This document shows, in pieces, positions 52,741 through 62,444 of a DNA stretch of 64,000 nt (the stretch's first letter is position 1; each line of letters begins with the position of its first letter). Made by a program: the position numbers and the translations under genes. The stretch comes from Mucilaginibacter kameinonensis. Its GTDB lineage: Bacteria; Bacteroidota; Bacteroidia; Sphingobacteriales; Sphingobacteriaceae. The notes beneath the pieces were generated by a model. That model was not told the DNA's origin, ran no database searches, and saw only the letters and a program-made list of their open reading frames with translations. The DNA lies in the NCBI RefSeq assembly GCF_003675385.1, contig NZ_RCWZ01000005.1:682001-746000 (forward strand). Reading direction: 5' to 3'.

Positions 52741-54075
52741 TTATTCCGAAACTATCTTCCTTATCCTGTTGTTATTTTTATCCAATACATAAACAGTCCC
52801 GTTTTTATCAACAGCCACACCAGTTGGTGCACTAAATAGCGCGGAGCCACCAATCGCGTCAGAATATCCGGCTGAGCCACTTCCGGCGAATGTGCTTACA
52901 TCAAAATTACCGGCCTGGATGTAGCGGATACTTTGATCCGGATTATCCGTATTACCAGATACAGTACCGTTGCCTGCCACGTATATATTGCTATTGTTAT
53001 CAACCGCGATCCCCCACGGATAGGCGAACCTTGCCGCGGTACTTGTTCCGTTAACGTATCCTAAGCTACCTGTTTGCCCCGCAACAACGCTGCCCAGCCA
53101 TGTGCCTGCCGTAAACTTTTTAACCACCTGGTCGCCGTTCATGGATACATATAAATTACCGGTTTTATCAAAAGCGATACCTGCGGGATAATACAGCCCG
53201 CCTACAACTTGCGTTGATGTAAACTGAGCCGATATCTGGTAAATGTTTCCGGGGTTGGAGCAGCTTCCGTAGTAAACATAACCCGTAGTTTTGTCGACAC
53301 CCACACTCCATGGCTCCTGGTTTGCCCAGGCCCATGTGGTAGCAGTGCCATCCGGAGTAATTTTCCTGATATCCCAATTTACCGGATCGACAGAGTACAC
53401 ATTGCCCTGGGCATCCGTAGCCACCGAATATGGTAAATAAAAATTCGCGGCGGTGCCCTTTCCGTCGGCATAACCCGCGACATTGGGGTTACCGGCAAGT
53501 GTCGTTACGTTTCCGGCGGTATCAATTTTTCTGATACAATGGTTTCCGGGGTCGGCAACATAAACGTTAAGATTATCATCAACGGCTATGCCCATGCTCC
53601 TGTACCAGCTTTGGCCGCTCAGGTTAAACATGGCATCCGTACCTTTGCCATTGGCAAAGCCCGCTACGCCCGATCCCGCCAGCGTAGTAACAGTCCTGGT
53701 ATACTGATAGGTAAAATCACCCGCGCTTGTTGCCGAACCTTTTCCAATGGTTACCATGATAGGTCCCGATCCGGCTTTCTTAGGTACTACAACAATCATT
53801 TGTTTGGTATTGGCACCAATGATCTTAAGCTTTAACCCGTTTAGGGTAACCGAAATCTGCGAGGTATCGGTTGAAAAATTAGAGCCATTAATCAACACCT
53901 CGGTGCCACCGCCACCTTGAGCCGGTATAAATGAAGTGATACCAATCGGAGCGTTAGCATCATGCGTTGGGACTTTATCCTTTTTACAACCTGCAAAAGC
54001 TATCATGATAAAAACCGCCCCAGCCAAAAAGTATATGTTCATACCTTTTGACATTATTTTTATGAATATTTTCAT
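52741..54075 (-). CDS. IPT/TIG-NHL repeat surface lipoprotein
   Basis: The product has a lipoprotein signal ending IAFAGC, an IPT/TIG domain (IGITSFIPAQGGGGTEVLINGSNFS, about residues 45-125 of the longest form) and an NHL six-bladed propeller. Repeats such as TTLAGNPNVAGYADGKGTAANFYLPYSVATDAQGNVYSVDP carry the GYADG, AxFxxPxGIAVD and VYVAD rhythm. It lies directly after the SusD gene, the place where surface glycan-binding proteins are usually encoded, so a ligand-binding role is likely. Several in-frame ATGs (54087, 54075, 54054, 54042) leave the start uncertain. Confidence 0.82.
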   Translation of the reverse strand: MKIFIKIMSKGMNIYFLAGAVFIMIAFAGCKKDKVPTHDANAPIGITSFIPAQGGGGTEVLINGSNFSTDTSQISVTLNGLKLKIIGANTKQMIVVVPKKAGSGPIMVTIGKGSATSAGDFTYQYTRTVTTLAGSGVAGFANGKGTDAMFNLSGQSWYRSMGIAVDDNLNVYVADPGNHCIRKIDTAGNVTTLAGNPNVAGYADGKGTAANFYLPYSVATDAQGNVYSVDPVNWDIRKITPDGTATTWAWANQEPWSVGVDKTTGYVYYGSCSNPGNIYQISAQFTSTQVVGGLYYPAGIAFDKTGNLYVSMNGDQVVKKFTAGTWLGSVVAGQTGSLGYVNGTSTAARFAYPWGIAVDNNSNIYVAGNGTVSGNTDNPDQSIRYIQAGNFDVSTFAGSGSAGYSDAIGGSALFSAPTGVAVDKNGTVYVLDKNNNRIRKIVSE

Positions 54076-54139
54076 TGGAATAATCAATTGTTAATTATCT
54101 GTTTTTCCATAAATCCTTACTGCTGTTTCAACCTGCGCG

Positions 54140-55975
54140 CTACCAGCCTGGGTTTTGCACCAGGGCCCTATCACGATCTAATTGATACTGAGAAATTGGG
54201 AACAGGTACATTTTATTGTTCCACACCCTTTTCTGGAACAGTGTTTTGTTATAAAAACCTGCAAATAAAAATCCTTGTCCCTGATCGTCCGTGTTCACAT
54301 TCAGGCCGTAAATGGTTTGATTTTCATCAGATCCCAGCAATAATCTTCTTACCAGGGTAAAATAGCGGTCGCTTTCAAAACACAGTTCTACTTGTCTTTC
54401 TCTTAAAATGTATTTCCGCATCAGGTCTTTGTTTCCCACCGCTCCGGGGTAAACGGTTTCAATACCCGGTAAACCAGCCCGCGTCCTGATCTGATTGAGA
54501 TAGGTAACGATATTCGGGTTACCCGGATCATATTCATTCAGGGCTTCCACGTAATTCAACAGTATTTCGGCATACCTGATGAGGATAAAAGGACGGTAAG
54601 TAGCCTGATCCTGCCTGATATTATCAGCAGGGCTCACATTTTTCAGTACATTATATCCTGTGATATTGTTGCTTGCGCCGGTTGCCTTCGGTCCCGATTT
54701 GCCATTGTAATAAAACTCCACCCTTCCTGTGCCATCAATATTGGCGGCCGATGAATAATAATTTTTATCATCAATTGTAGGTGCCGGTAATACCGGGCGA
54801 CCATTATACAGGATGTATGCATAAAAACGCGGTTCGCGGTTGGCATACATATTCCATTGGCCTTTCTTCTGCTCCCAGTAATTGTTACCATCGCTTTGCG
54901 CAAAATTGGTTGGTGTATAGCCCGATTGAGGGTCATCAATGGTTCGGCCGTTTTTCATAGCAAAGGCGTCTACTACGTTTTGTGTGGCATTGTAAATGCT
55001 ATAACCACCAGGTCCGGGCGATACGCATTTGGTATATCCCCAGTAACTCCATGAATTTCGTGAAAAAATGATCTCGCTGTTCCAGTTGGTCAGGAATAGA
55101 TCGCGTACAGATAGATAAGGGTCAAATTGGGTGCCGCCGTTGTCAAGATTGGTAAACAGCTTGTAAGCGTTAAGGTCAATTACCGCCTTTGCCGCGTCAG
55201 CCGCCTCTTTCCATTTATTGGCATCATAGGTTGCCGGTGCCAGGGCTGTACCATCCTGGTTTTTTAAAGAAGCCAATGCAGGATTGCCATTCCATAACGG
55301 ACTGGCAGCCAACAAAGCAAGTTGCGCCTTTACAGCCAAACAAGTGCCTTTTGTAGGTCGGCCATAATTACTGGTTGATGGCCATTGGTCGGGCAAAGTT
55401 GAAGCTGCCTGATCCATCAACTGATTAATATAACCTTTTAATTCATCAAATGACGCTCTTGGATATTTATTAAAGTCGTCATTTAAACTTAATGCGCCCG
55501 TAAGCTTTACAACCGGACCATACTGCTTCATTAACTGCCAGTAAAACCATCCGCGCAAAAAGCGGGCTTCTGCCTTATATTGATTTTTTAAGGTTACACT
55601 TAACTGACTGGTAGGTACTTTGTCAATATTATCTTCAAAAATAAATGACGAACGGATACCTGTATAATAGTTGTCCCAGTAATCAAAGTAAGCGTTAACA
55701 GAGCTCCAGTTTCCTGCAACCATTTGCCTTACGTTTGTGCCCGGAATGGATACCGACGACTCATCACTTGCGCCCATTGCGCTATAATTGCCACCATCGG
55801 TTTGAAGTATGTAGCCGTATATATTGTACAGGTATGATTCGGCATTGGCCCGGGTGCTCCAGATCAAATCAGAGGTTAACAGGTTATCGGGCTTTTTATT
55901 GAGGTAATTACATGAAGATAAACCGGCGCTCAGGGCCCATAACCCAATTGCCATAATTAGTATATTTTTTTTCAT
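54140..55975 (-). CDS. SusD/RagB-type surface lipoprotein
   Basis: From ATG 55975 the protein has 611 residues: a lipoprotein signal (MKKNILIMAIGLWALSAGLSSC), then NYLNKKPDNLLTSDLIWST and SusD/RagB segments KAEARFLRGWFYWQLMKQYGPVVKLTG, YNVLKNVSP and IRYAEILLNYVEALNEYDPGNP with RQVELCFESDRYFTLVRRLL. This is the larger RagB-like form. It pairs with the SusC protein encoded 46 bp upstream and presumably binds the glycan attacked by the GH89, GH29 and GH35 enzymes. Confidence 0.93.
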   Translation of the reverse strand: MKKNILIMAIGLWALSAGLSSCNYLNKKPDNLLTSDLIWSTRANAESYLYNIYGYILQTDGGNYSAMGASDESSVSIPGTNVRQMVAGNWSSVNAYFDYWDNYYTGIRSSFIFEDNIDKVPTSQLSVTLKNQYKAEARFLRGWFYWQLMKQYGPVVKLTGALSLNDDFNKYPRASFDELKGYINQLMDQAASTLPDQWPSTSNYGRPTKGTCLAVKAQLALLAASPLWNGNPALASLKNQDGTALAPATYDANKWKEAADAAKAVIDLNAYKLFTNLDNGGTQFDPYLSVRDLFLTNWNSEIIFSRNSWSYWGYTKCVSPGPGGYSIYNATQNVVDAFAMKNGRTIDDPQSGYTPTNFAQSDGNNYWEQKKGQWNMYANREPRFYAYILYNGRPVLPAPTIDDKNYYSSAANIDGTGRVEFYYNGKSGPKATGASNNITGYNVLKNVSPADNIRQDQATYRPFILIRYAEILLNYVEALNEYDPGNPNIVTYLNQIRTRAGLPGIETVYPGAVGNKDLMRKYILRERQVELCFESDRYFTLVRRLLLGSDENQTIYGLNVNTDDQGQGFLFAGFYNKTLFQKRVWNNKMYLFPISQYQLDRDRALVQNPGW

Positions 55976-56021
55976 CGGAAAAGCTTTAAATACTTTTGAA
56001 ATCATTTCAATTCCCTTATTT

Positions 56022-59000
56022 CTAAAACGCGGCCCTTAATCCCAACGCAAGTATTCTTACCGGCGGATAACCGGCTCCGTTTGAGCCAAGTTCAGGGTCC
56101 CAAAGTTTAAATTTGGAGAAGGTTAGCAAGTTTTGCCCGGTTAAGTACAGGTAAACAGAGCTGATGCCCGCTTTTGTAAAAACCAATGGTTTAAGTGTAT
56201 ATCCTAATGTTGCCTGTTTTAAGCGTACAAAAGATCCATCTTTAAGCCACCATGTGCTTGGCTGGTAGTTATTGCTGTTTTGGTTTGAAATACCCAGGCG
56301 CGGATAATCTACATTTTGGCTTGGGTTTTCAACTGTCCATCTGCTTTCCAGATTGGCCAGCATACCAGATGGATAGGTACCCATACCGGTAAATGGCACA
56401 ATGCCCGCGCCGGTTGCACCCGAGCCTGTTATAGCCGATCCGTTAGCCATGATCACAACATTCGAAGTACCCTGGAAGAAGAGCGAGAGATCAAAATTAT
56501 GATAGCCAACCGTAAATCCTGCGCCGTATAATATTGTCGGAATATCTGATTTACCGGTGTACACCCTGTCAAAACTGTTTATTACACCATCGCCGTTTAC
56601 ATCTTTGTACTTAATGTCACCGGGTTTTAATACCGCGCCAAATTGTGACGGGCTTTTATCTACATCTTCCTGCGACGTAAATAATCCTTCGGCAATATAC
56701 ATGAGGTTGTCGCCATATTTACGGCCGGTAGACTGCTGGTACGAATACAATTGTTTAGGCTCGTCCTGCTGAATAACTTTATTGTTGTTGTAAGTTAAGT
56801 TACCGTACAAACGAAGGGATACTTTGCCAAAATTGTCGTTGTATTCAACATTGCCCTCAATACCCCGGTTATTCATTTCGCCGAGATTTGCAAATACAGC
56901 GCCACTAACACCCAAAATACCTGATAGCGAACTACGTTTAACCAGGATATTAGTCCTGCGTTCTTTATAAGCATCAATAGTGATGTTTAACTTATTAAAC
57001 AAACCTATTTCTAAACCGATGTTGTCTTTGGTTGCTTTTTCCCAGGTGAGGTTTTCGACTCCTATTACGCTTTCGGTTATACCGTTGAATACAATTCCGT
57101 TAAGACCTAAGCCTACCGAACCACCCGCGCCGTATTGGCCGATATAGGGGAATCTTGTTATACCATAATTAGAACCAATCTGGTCGTTACCAACCATACC
57201 GTGCGATCCTCTTACTTTAAGTAGGTTAAATGTACTGGTAAGGTTTTTAAAGAAAGGTTCCCTTGAAATTACCCAGCCGCCCGAAACTGAAGGAAAAAAG
57301 CCAAACTTTTTGCCGGCTTCAAAGTTTTCTGAGCCTGTGTAACCTGCGTTAACCTCAAATAAATACCTATCGGCATAGGCATAAGTAGCCCTGCCTGCAA
57401 AACCCTGGTTATTGTAGGGAATGGAGCTAACAACGTCGCCGGCCGAGCTCTGTACCCTCGAGCGCATGTTATACAAAAACAAGCCTCCAAAATGGTGCTT
57501 CCCGAATGATTGATCGTAGTTGATATTTGTTTCGAGATACATCGTTTTTTCGGCAGATGACGATTGCGAATAGCCTAAAAACTGATTCCCGTACCTTGAC
57601 TGGCTCAGTACTAAATTGCCATCAGCATCTCTTGAAGTAGCCAGGTAAAGGTCATTGACGCCGGTTCTGCGGTTATCATTTTCACTGTACGAATCAAATG
57701 AAAATCTTGCCATGGCACTTAATCCATTGGTTATGGCATCCAGTTTCTGGTTAATGGAAAACACCGACTGAACAGTTGGCCGAAATTCATTGTGATAACC
57801 AGAGTTTTGAATATCGTTTACCGGGTTTGAGCCGCCGTTATTAAACGGACCAGCCCACTGGCCACCCGGGTATCGTATTGGAAAGGCGTTAGGTGGTGTT
57901 AAATACGATTCGTACCAGATATTTCCGGCAGATAAACCTGGATAACGGCTGCTTACCAGCAAGGCATCCAGGTTCATTGTTAATAAAGTAGATTTGCTCA
58001 GATCGATATCCAGGTTCGATCTGAAATCATATCTTTTAAAGTTAAGGTTAGGGTTATAGCCATTTTGTTTGGTTACCTTGTAGCTTCCCTCCTGATCGTA
58101 AAAAGAAGCTGAAACATAGTACCTTACCGATGGTGCACCACCGCTTACGTTAAGGTTAGTATTGTAGCCCGGCGCCCAATCTTTATAAACAGATTTTATC
58201 CAGTTTACGTTGGGATACAGATACGGGTCTAAACCGCTTGCTGTTTTTTGAATAGTTTCTTCGGAATATGCGGCCGGGTTACCATCATTTGTTGTTGCCT
58301 CGTTATGCAGTCTCATCCACGATACCGCGTCGAGCATTTTTGGCGTTTTGGTAAGGCCAGACATCGAGGCTTCTGTTTTTAAAGAGATCTTAGGCTTGCC
58401 GACAACACCTCTTTTAGTTGTGATGATCAAAACACCGTTGGCGCCCTTGGCACCGTATACTGCTGTTGATGAGGCGTCCTTTAACAGAGATATACTTTGA
58501 ATATCTTCCGGATCGATGTTATTATAAGCCCCTCCATAGGTACTATTCACATCATCGCGCTGTACACCATCTATAATAATAAGCGGATTTGCATTACCTG
58601 TAAACGTACCAATGCCCCTGATGGTAAACGAGGCGTTATCATAACCCGGCTCACCGCTGCGCTGCATGGATATAACGCCGGCTACCTTACCGGCCAGCGC
58701 GTTGGATAAGGAGCGGTTTGGGGTTGTTATATCGGCCACGTTTACCGTAGTAACAGCACCGGTTATGGATACCTTTTTTTGCTTGCCATAGCCTACAACA
58801 ACTACTTCATTTATGCCCTTGGTATCGTCAAGTAACTGAACCGTCAAATACGATGTTGCCCCGGTGACAGTAATCTCTTTAGAGACGAAACCTGCGAATG
58901 ATATAACAAGTACGCTTTTGTCATTGGCTTCAATGGTAAACCGGCCGTCACTATCGGTTATTACACCTTTGTCAGAACCTTTGATCCGCACACTGGCACC

Positions 59001-59435
59001 GGGCAAAGTAACTCCCTTCGAGTCGGTTACAACCCCCGATATTTTTATAACAGGTATTGCTTGCGGCTGAATATCAAAAGGCTTGGGCTTGATGATGATC
59101 GTTTTGTCGTCAATATTATAAATGAACGGCTGCCCCTTAAATGTCAGTTTTAACACTTCTTCTAAGTCAGTATTCAGCACATTGATACTTACCGGGTTAG
59201 CCTCCTTAATTACTTTTGAATTATAGAAAAAATCATATCCGCTTTGTTCCCCTATTTTTTTGAGAACCTTCTCTAACGGTGTATTTTTTTCTGATAATGT
59301 AATTTTTTGCGCGTAACCAGAAGCACTTGCCTGAAGTATGGTTGCCACCAATAAGATGATGGATAGTTTCATAATCAACAAAGCTTTATTTTTTATACAG
59401 GGGACCCCATATAATGTTATTTCATAACATTTCAT
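56022..59435 (-). CDS. SusC/RagA-type TonB-dependent transporter with STN domain
   Basis: The protein of up to 1137 residues has a signal peptide (MKLSIILLVATILQASASGYAQ, so ATG 59372 is an alternative start). An STN domain follows (ITLSEKNTPLEKVLKKIGEQSGYDFFYN), then a carboxypeptidase-like domain (ISGVVTDSKGVTLPGASVRIKG), a plug with EVVVVGYGKQKK, NPLIIIDGVQRDD and LLKDASSTAVYGAKGANGVLIITTKRG, and a full barrel. It imports oligosaccharides with SusD. The STN domain links it to the FecR and ECF sigma genes just upstream. Confidence 0.94.
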   Translation of the reverse strand: MKCYEITLYGVPCIKNKALLIMKLSIILLVATILQASASGYAQKITLSEKNTPLEKVLKKIGEQSGYDFFYNSKVIKEANPVSINVLNTDLEEVLKLTFKGQPFIYNIDDKTIIIKPKPFDIQPQAIPVIKISGVVTDSKGVTLPGASVRIKGSDKGVITDSDGRFTIEANDKSVLVISFAGFVSKEITVTGATSYLTVQLLDDTKGINEVVVVGYGKQKKVSITGAVTTVNVADITTPNRSLSNALAGKVAGVISMQRSGEPGYDNASFTIRGIGTFTGNANPLIIIDGVQRDDVNSTYGGAYNNIDPEDIQSISLLKDASSTAVYGAKGANGVLIITTKRGVVGKPKISLKTEASMSGLTKTPKMLDAVSWMRLHNEATTNDGNPAAYSEETIQKTASGLDPYLYPNVNWIKSVYKDWAPGYNTNLNVSGGAPSVRYYVSASFYDQEGSYKVTKQNGYNPNLNFKRYDFRSNLDIDLSKSTLLTMNLDALLVSSRYPGLSAGNIWYESYLTPPNAFPIRYPGGQWAGPFNNGGSNPVNDIQNSGYHNEFRPTVQSVFSINQKLDAITNGLSAMARFSFDSYSENDNRRTGVNDLYLATSRDADGNLVLSQSRYGNQFLGYSQSSSAEKTMYLETNINYDQSFGKHHFGGLFLYNMRSRVQSSAGDVVSSIPYNNQGFAGRATYAYADRYLFEVNAGYTGSENFEAGKKFGFFPSVSGGWVISREPFFKNLTSTFNLLKVRGSHGMVGNDQIGSNYGITRFPYIGQYGAGGSVGLGLNGIVFNGITESVIGVENLTWEKATKDNIGLEIGLFNKLNITIDAYKERRTNILVKRSSLSGILGVSGAVFANLGEMNNRGIEGNVEYNDNFGKVSLRLYGNLTYNNNKVIQQDEPKQLYSYQQSTGRKYGDNLMYIAEGLFTSQEDVDKSPSQFGAVLKPGDIKYKDVNGDGVINSFDRVYTGKSDIPTILYGAGFTVGYHNFDLSLFFQGTSNVVIMANGSAITGSGATGAGIVPFTGMGTYPSGMLANLESRWTVENPSQNVDYPRLGISNQNSNNYQPSTWWLKDGSFVRLKQATLGYTLKPLVFTKAGISSVYLYLTGQNLLTFSKFKLWDPELGSNGAGYPPVRILALGLRAAF

Positions 59436-59569
59436 ACATTTGAACTTGTTTGGGTTTAAGGTGTAAATTGGACTACGAATTTAGTTTCATGGTAAGCCCT
59501 AACGCTTAGTCGGAAGTGTTCCACCACTTCCGGCTTACTTTTAGGTTACCTTAATGCGGGAGTAAAATA

Positions 59570-60739
59570 TCACGGCATAATGATAACCCTCCTTCCTTCG
59601 ATCTTAATTTTTACGCTTCCGGTTTGTTCTATGATCTTCAATGCCTGAGCCAGATCTTTTGAACGCGATACCATCCCGCCAAATCTTAAATTATCAACGT
59701 TACCGGTATATTCTACATCGATGTTATACCAGCGGGAAAGTTTGCTCATGATGCTTTTCAAGTCCTCGTCAACAAACATAAAATAGCCGTTTTTCCAGGC
59801 TACCACGTCATCCGTATCAACTGCCTGAACATGGATTGAATTGTCTGTGATATTGGATTGCTCGCCAGGCTTAAGCAGTTTTGATTGGTTTAATTTAGTG
59901 GATAGCACTTTGACAGAGCCTTCTAACAAGGTAGTTTTTACCGAAGCGTCATCGGGATAAGTACTGATGTTAAAATGCGTGCCTAAAACTTCTACTTCCT
60001 GCGCGTTGCTCACAACCTTAAATGGTTTGGCGGGATTCTTCGCAACTTCAAAATAGGCCTCGCCGGTTAGCTCAACCCTACGTACAGCACCACTGAAATT
60101 TGTTGGATAGCGAAGAGAAGATGCCGCGTTTAACCAAACCTTTGAACCATCTGGTAAATTAACCTGGTATTGCCCGCCCTTAGGTGTTTCAATGGTATTA
60201 TACTGCAGAGCACCTTGGGGCGACTTAGATGAATCATTCGCGATAGTATAAACCAACTTGCCATTACCGGTTTTGGTAATAGTTACGCCCGATTGTTTGG
60301 TCAGTTGACCTGTTGCAAGGTCGTCAAGCGTAATTTTTGATCCGTTAGATAAAGTTAAGGTAGCTTTATTGCCGCCGGGAGCGATAATATGCTTAGCGGC
60401 TACCTGCTGGTTATTATTTGAGGGGGCGCCATTACGTTTTAAGTAAACAACCAGTATAGCTGAAGCAGCAAGGAACAGCGCCACAGAAGCCGCTACAAAC
60501 CAGCGCATTCTTAGTATAACAGGCTTCTTTGATACAGATTCGCGTGTTTTTATTTCCTGTAATACTTTATCGTAAAGCTCTGTTTTAACGGTGTCTTCAT
60601 CGCCCATTAAAAACTCGTCCCATTTCAGTTCGTTTTTTTGAAGCGTGTCGTAATAGTCTAATAAAAGCTTTTCTTCCCCGGCAGTGGCCTGGTTCGAAAG
60701 GTATTTGTTTATTAAATTCAGTAATAATTCTTTGTCCAT
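59570..60739 (-). CDS. FecR-type anti-sigma factor
   Basis: The 389-residue protein has a cytoplasmic N-terminus, a membrane span (FVAASVALFLAASAILVVYL, about 85-104), a FecR domain (IETPKGGQYQVNLPDGSKVWLNAASSLRYPTNF ... GEAYFEVAKNPAKPF ... VLGTHFNISTY) and a C-terminal DUF4974 domain (LKSIMSKLSRWYNIDVEYTG). It is about as long as, and clearly homologous to, the FecR protein at 32705. It probably regulates the ECF factor encoded 157 bp upstream and is triggered by the SusC downstream. Confidence 0.93.
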   Translation of the reverse strand: MDKELLLNLINKYLSNQATAGEEKLLLDYYDTLQKNELKWDEFLMGDEDTVKTELYDKVLQEIKTRESVSKKPVILRMRWFVAASVALFLAASAILVVYLKRNGAPSNNNQQVAAKHIIAPGGNKATLTLSNGSKITLDDLATGQLTKQSGVTITKTGNGKLVYTIANDSSKSPQGALQYNTIETPKGGQYQVNLPDGSKVWLNAASSLRYPTNFSGAVRRVELTGEAYFEVAKNPAKPFKVVSNAQEVEVLGTHFNISTYPDDASVKTTLLEGSVKVLSTKLNQSKLLKPGEQSNITDNSIHVQAVDTDDVVAWKNGYFMFVDEDLKSIMSKLSRWYNIDVEYTGNVDNLRFGGMVSRSKDLAQALKIIEQTGSVKIKIEGRRVIIMP

Positions 60740-60896
60740 AGGTTTGTTGTTGTATGTATGTACCTTAATACATGCAACACCCCCAAAGAAATTTTTAATA
60801 TTTTTTACCGCTTAACAATTCATCAAATACTCGGGGGCTCAGAGAAGAGCATTCAGTAGAAGGATTATACCTGGCCTGAAAATGGGCCAAAAAATA

Positions 60897-61487
60897 TCAA
60901 AACCACCGGCCACAAAACATGATCAGCGCCATGCAAACAAAGTCGCCCAATGTTTTACGCAAACGGTTAAGCGCTATGGTTAATTGATTTTCGACAGTTT
61001 TAGGGGAAATACCCAGGCGTTCGGCAATCTCTTTAGTAGATAAATGTTCTTTACGGCTCATCAAAAATATTTGCCTGCATTTTTCGGGTAATTCGGCAAC
61101 ACCCTGTTCCAGTAAACGGTTAATCTCTTTTTCCGACAAGATCTCTTCACCGCCGTTGTTACTGAAAAGTTCTTCCAAACTGTTAAACAGATCTGCCTTT
61201 ACCTTGCCCGAGCGCAGCACATTGAAAACCCGGTAACGCACAGCGGTATATAAATAAGCATTAAGAGAAGTAGTTACCTGCATGCTGCTCCTTTTCATCC
61301 ACAGGCTTACCAAAACCTCCTGCGTAATATCTTCAGATACCTGGCGATCACGGAGTATATTATATGCCGAAAGATAAAGTTTTGACCAGTATTTATTATA
61401 GATGTGTTCAAACGCAGCAAGATCATTCACCTGGATCAATGCAATAAGTCTGTCGTCAGAAAATAACTGAACTTCCGGGCTATTCAT
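60897..61487 (-). CDS. ECF RNA polymerase sigma factor
   Basis: The 196-residue protein has sigma region 2 (FEHIYNKYWSKLYLSAYNILRDRQVSEDITQEVLVSLW, about 25-62) and region 4 (LPEKCRQIFLMSRKEHLSTKEIAERLGISPKTVENQLTIALNRLRK, about 135-182). With FecR and SusC it forms the transmembrane signalling relay for this glycan locus. It ends with a short hydrophobic tail like its paralogue at 32031. Confidence 0.93.
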   Translation of the reverse strand: MNSPEVQLFSDDRLIALIQVNDLAAFEHIYNKYWSKLYLSAYNILRDRQVSEDITQEVLVSLWMKRSSMQVTTSLNAYLYTAVRYRVFNVLRSGKVKADLFNSLEELFSNNGGEEILSEKEINRLLEQGVAELPEKCRQIFLMSRKEHLSTKEIAERLGISPKTVENQLTIALNRLRKTLGDFVCMALIMFCGRWF

Positions 61488-61792
61488 TCCGCATTATAAC
61501 AATTTGCCAAATCAACGAGGGTATATCTTATCTCAAAATCTGTTATTCGTCATTATCCAAATGGCCTAACATTACCGCGTGGATACTTAATTTTAATTAT
61601 AGCCCCCCTTATGAATGTCTGGCATCAATACCGTTCACACTATTTAAACGATATTTTGGTTAAAGTCCCGAACTTGTAATTTCGAATAATTTACGATAGT
61701 AAATAAAGCTAAAAAAACTGTTAAATGAAAGCCATCAGCAAATAAAATTCGGCAAAATCTTTAAATTCAGTTATTCCGGACCGCTATTACGG
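61488..61792. other. intergenic region upstream of the ECF sigma gene
   Basis: About 300 AT-rich bases should hold the ECF sigma promoter and the 3' end of the CBM9-like transcript. I see no defensible terminator hairpin or palindromic operator here. Confidence 0.4.
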
Positions 61793-62443
61793 TTAGTTTT
61801 CAAATATCATTTTTCCGAAAAATTCTGGCAAATGAAAATTAGCCTCGGCCGATTTAATGTTATTCCATACCAAAAAATGAGGATCGGGCAAATCATCACC
61901 GCATTTGTAAAAGTTTACCCGGCATTGCTTACCGTTTAAAGAGGTAAAGGAGTGGTTACAAAAAGCCTTCAGCGGTATCATCAATGTAAGTTCCCAGCCT
62001 AAACTACCCTTCCGGATATCATTAACCAGTTTAAAATTAGTATGGTGCCTTATTGCCCGTATAGCGGCTTCGGGCAATAATTCCCTATTCGTTCTATCAG
62101 CGCCAAAGCTTAACATACAGGTTCCGGCACAGTTAAAATCAAAGCTGTAGTAACTTTTGTCATCGCCAAACGACACAAAAAACTCAACACAGCTATCTTT
62201 ATGAACTGGTTGGTTTGGTTGTGTATATGCCGCCCTTATGGATTTTTCGCTTACATAATATTTTATGAAAAGTCCATCAAGGCCATAGGCTATGGCAAAA
62301 TGCACATCCGGTTTATAACCATTGCCAGGCCATGGCATTAAGCCAATATGGTTCTTCTCATAATTATCTAATAAAAACGAAACATGCGCTATTGGGCTTA
62401 CATGATTTACACTGTCTAAAAATGGTACCGTAAGTTCTTTCAT
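61793..62443 (-). CDS. CBM9-like carbohydrate-binding protein
   Basis: From ATG 62443 the product has 216 residues and no signal peptide. The sequence resembles the carbohydrate-binding family 9-like domain: FAIAYGLDGLFIKYYVSEKSIRAAY, KDSCVEFFVSFGDDKSYYSFDFNCAGT, GWELTLMIPLKAF and the end WNNIKSAEANFHLPEFFGKMIFEN. Lack of an export signal suggests a cytoplasmic protein. It starts 1 nt after the kinase stop, so the two are tightly coupled. The in-frame ATG at 62485 would overlap the kinase gene. Confidence 0.8.
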   Translation of the reverse strand: MKELTVPFLDSVNHVSPIAHVSFLLDNYEKNHIGLMPWPGNGYKPDVHFAIAYGLDGLFIKYYVSEKSIRAAYTQPNQPVHKDSCVEFFVSFGDDKSYYSFDFNCAGTCMLSFGADRTNRELLPEAAIRAIRHHTNFKLVNDIRKGSLGWELTLMIPLKAFCNHSFTSLNGKQCRVNFYKCGDDLPDPHFLVWNNIKSAEANFHLPEFFGKMIFEN

Positions 62444-62444
62444 T

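Noticed and set aside
60951..60972. ACGCAAACGGTT sequence identical to part of the LacI palindrome
   Set aside because: It lies inside the ECF sigma coding sequence (region 4), has no second arm, and is explained by codon content.
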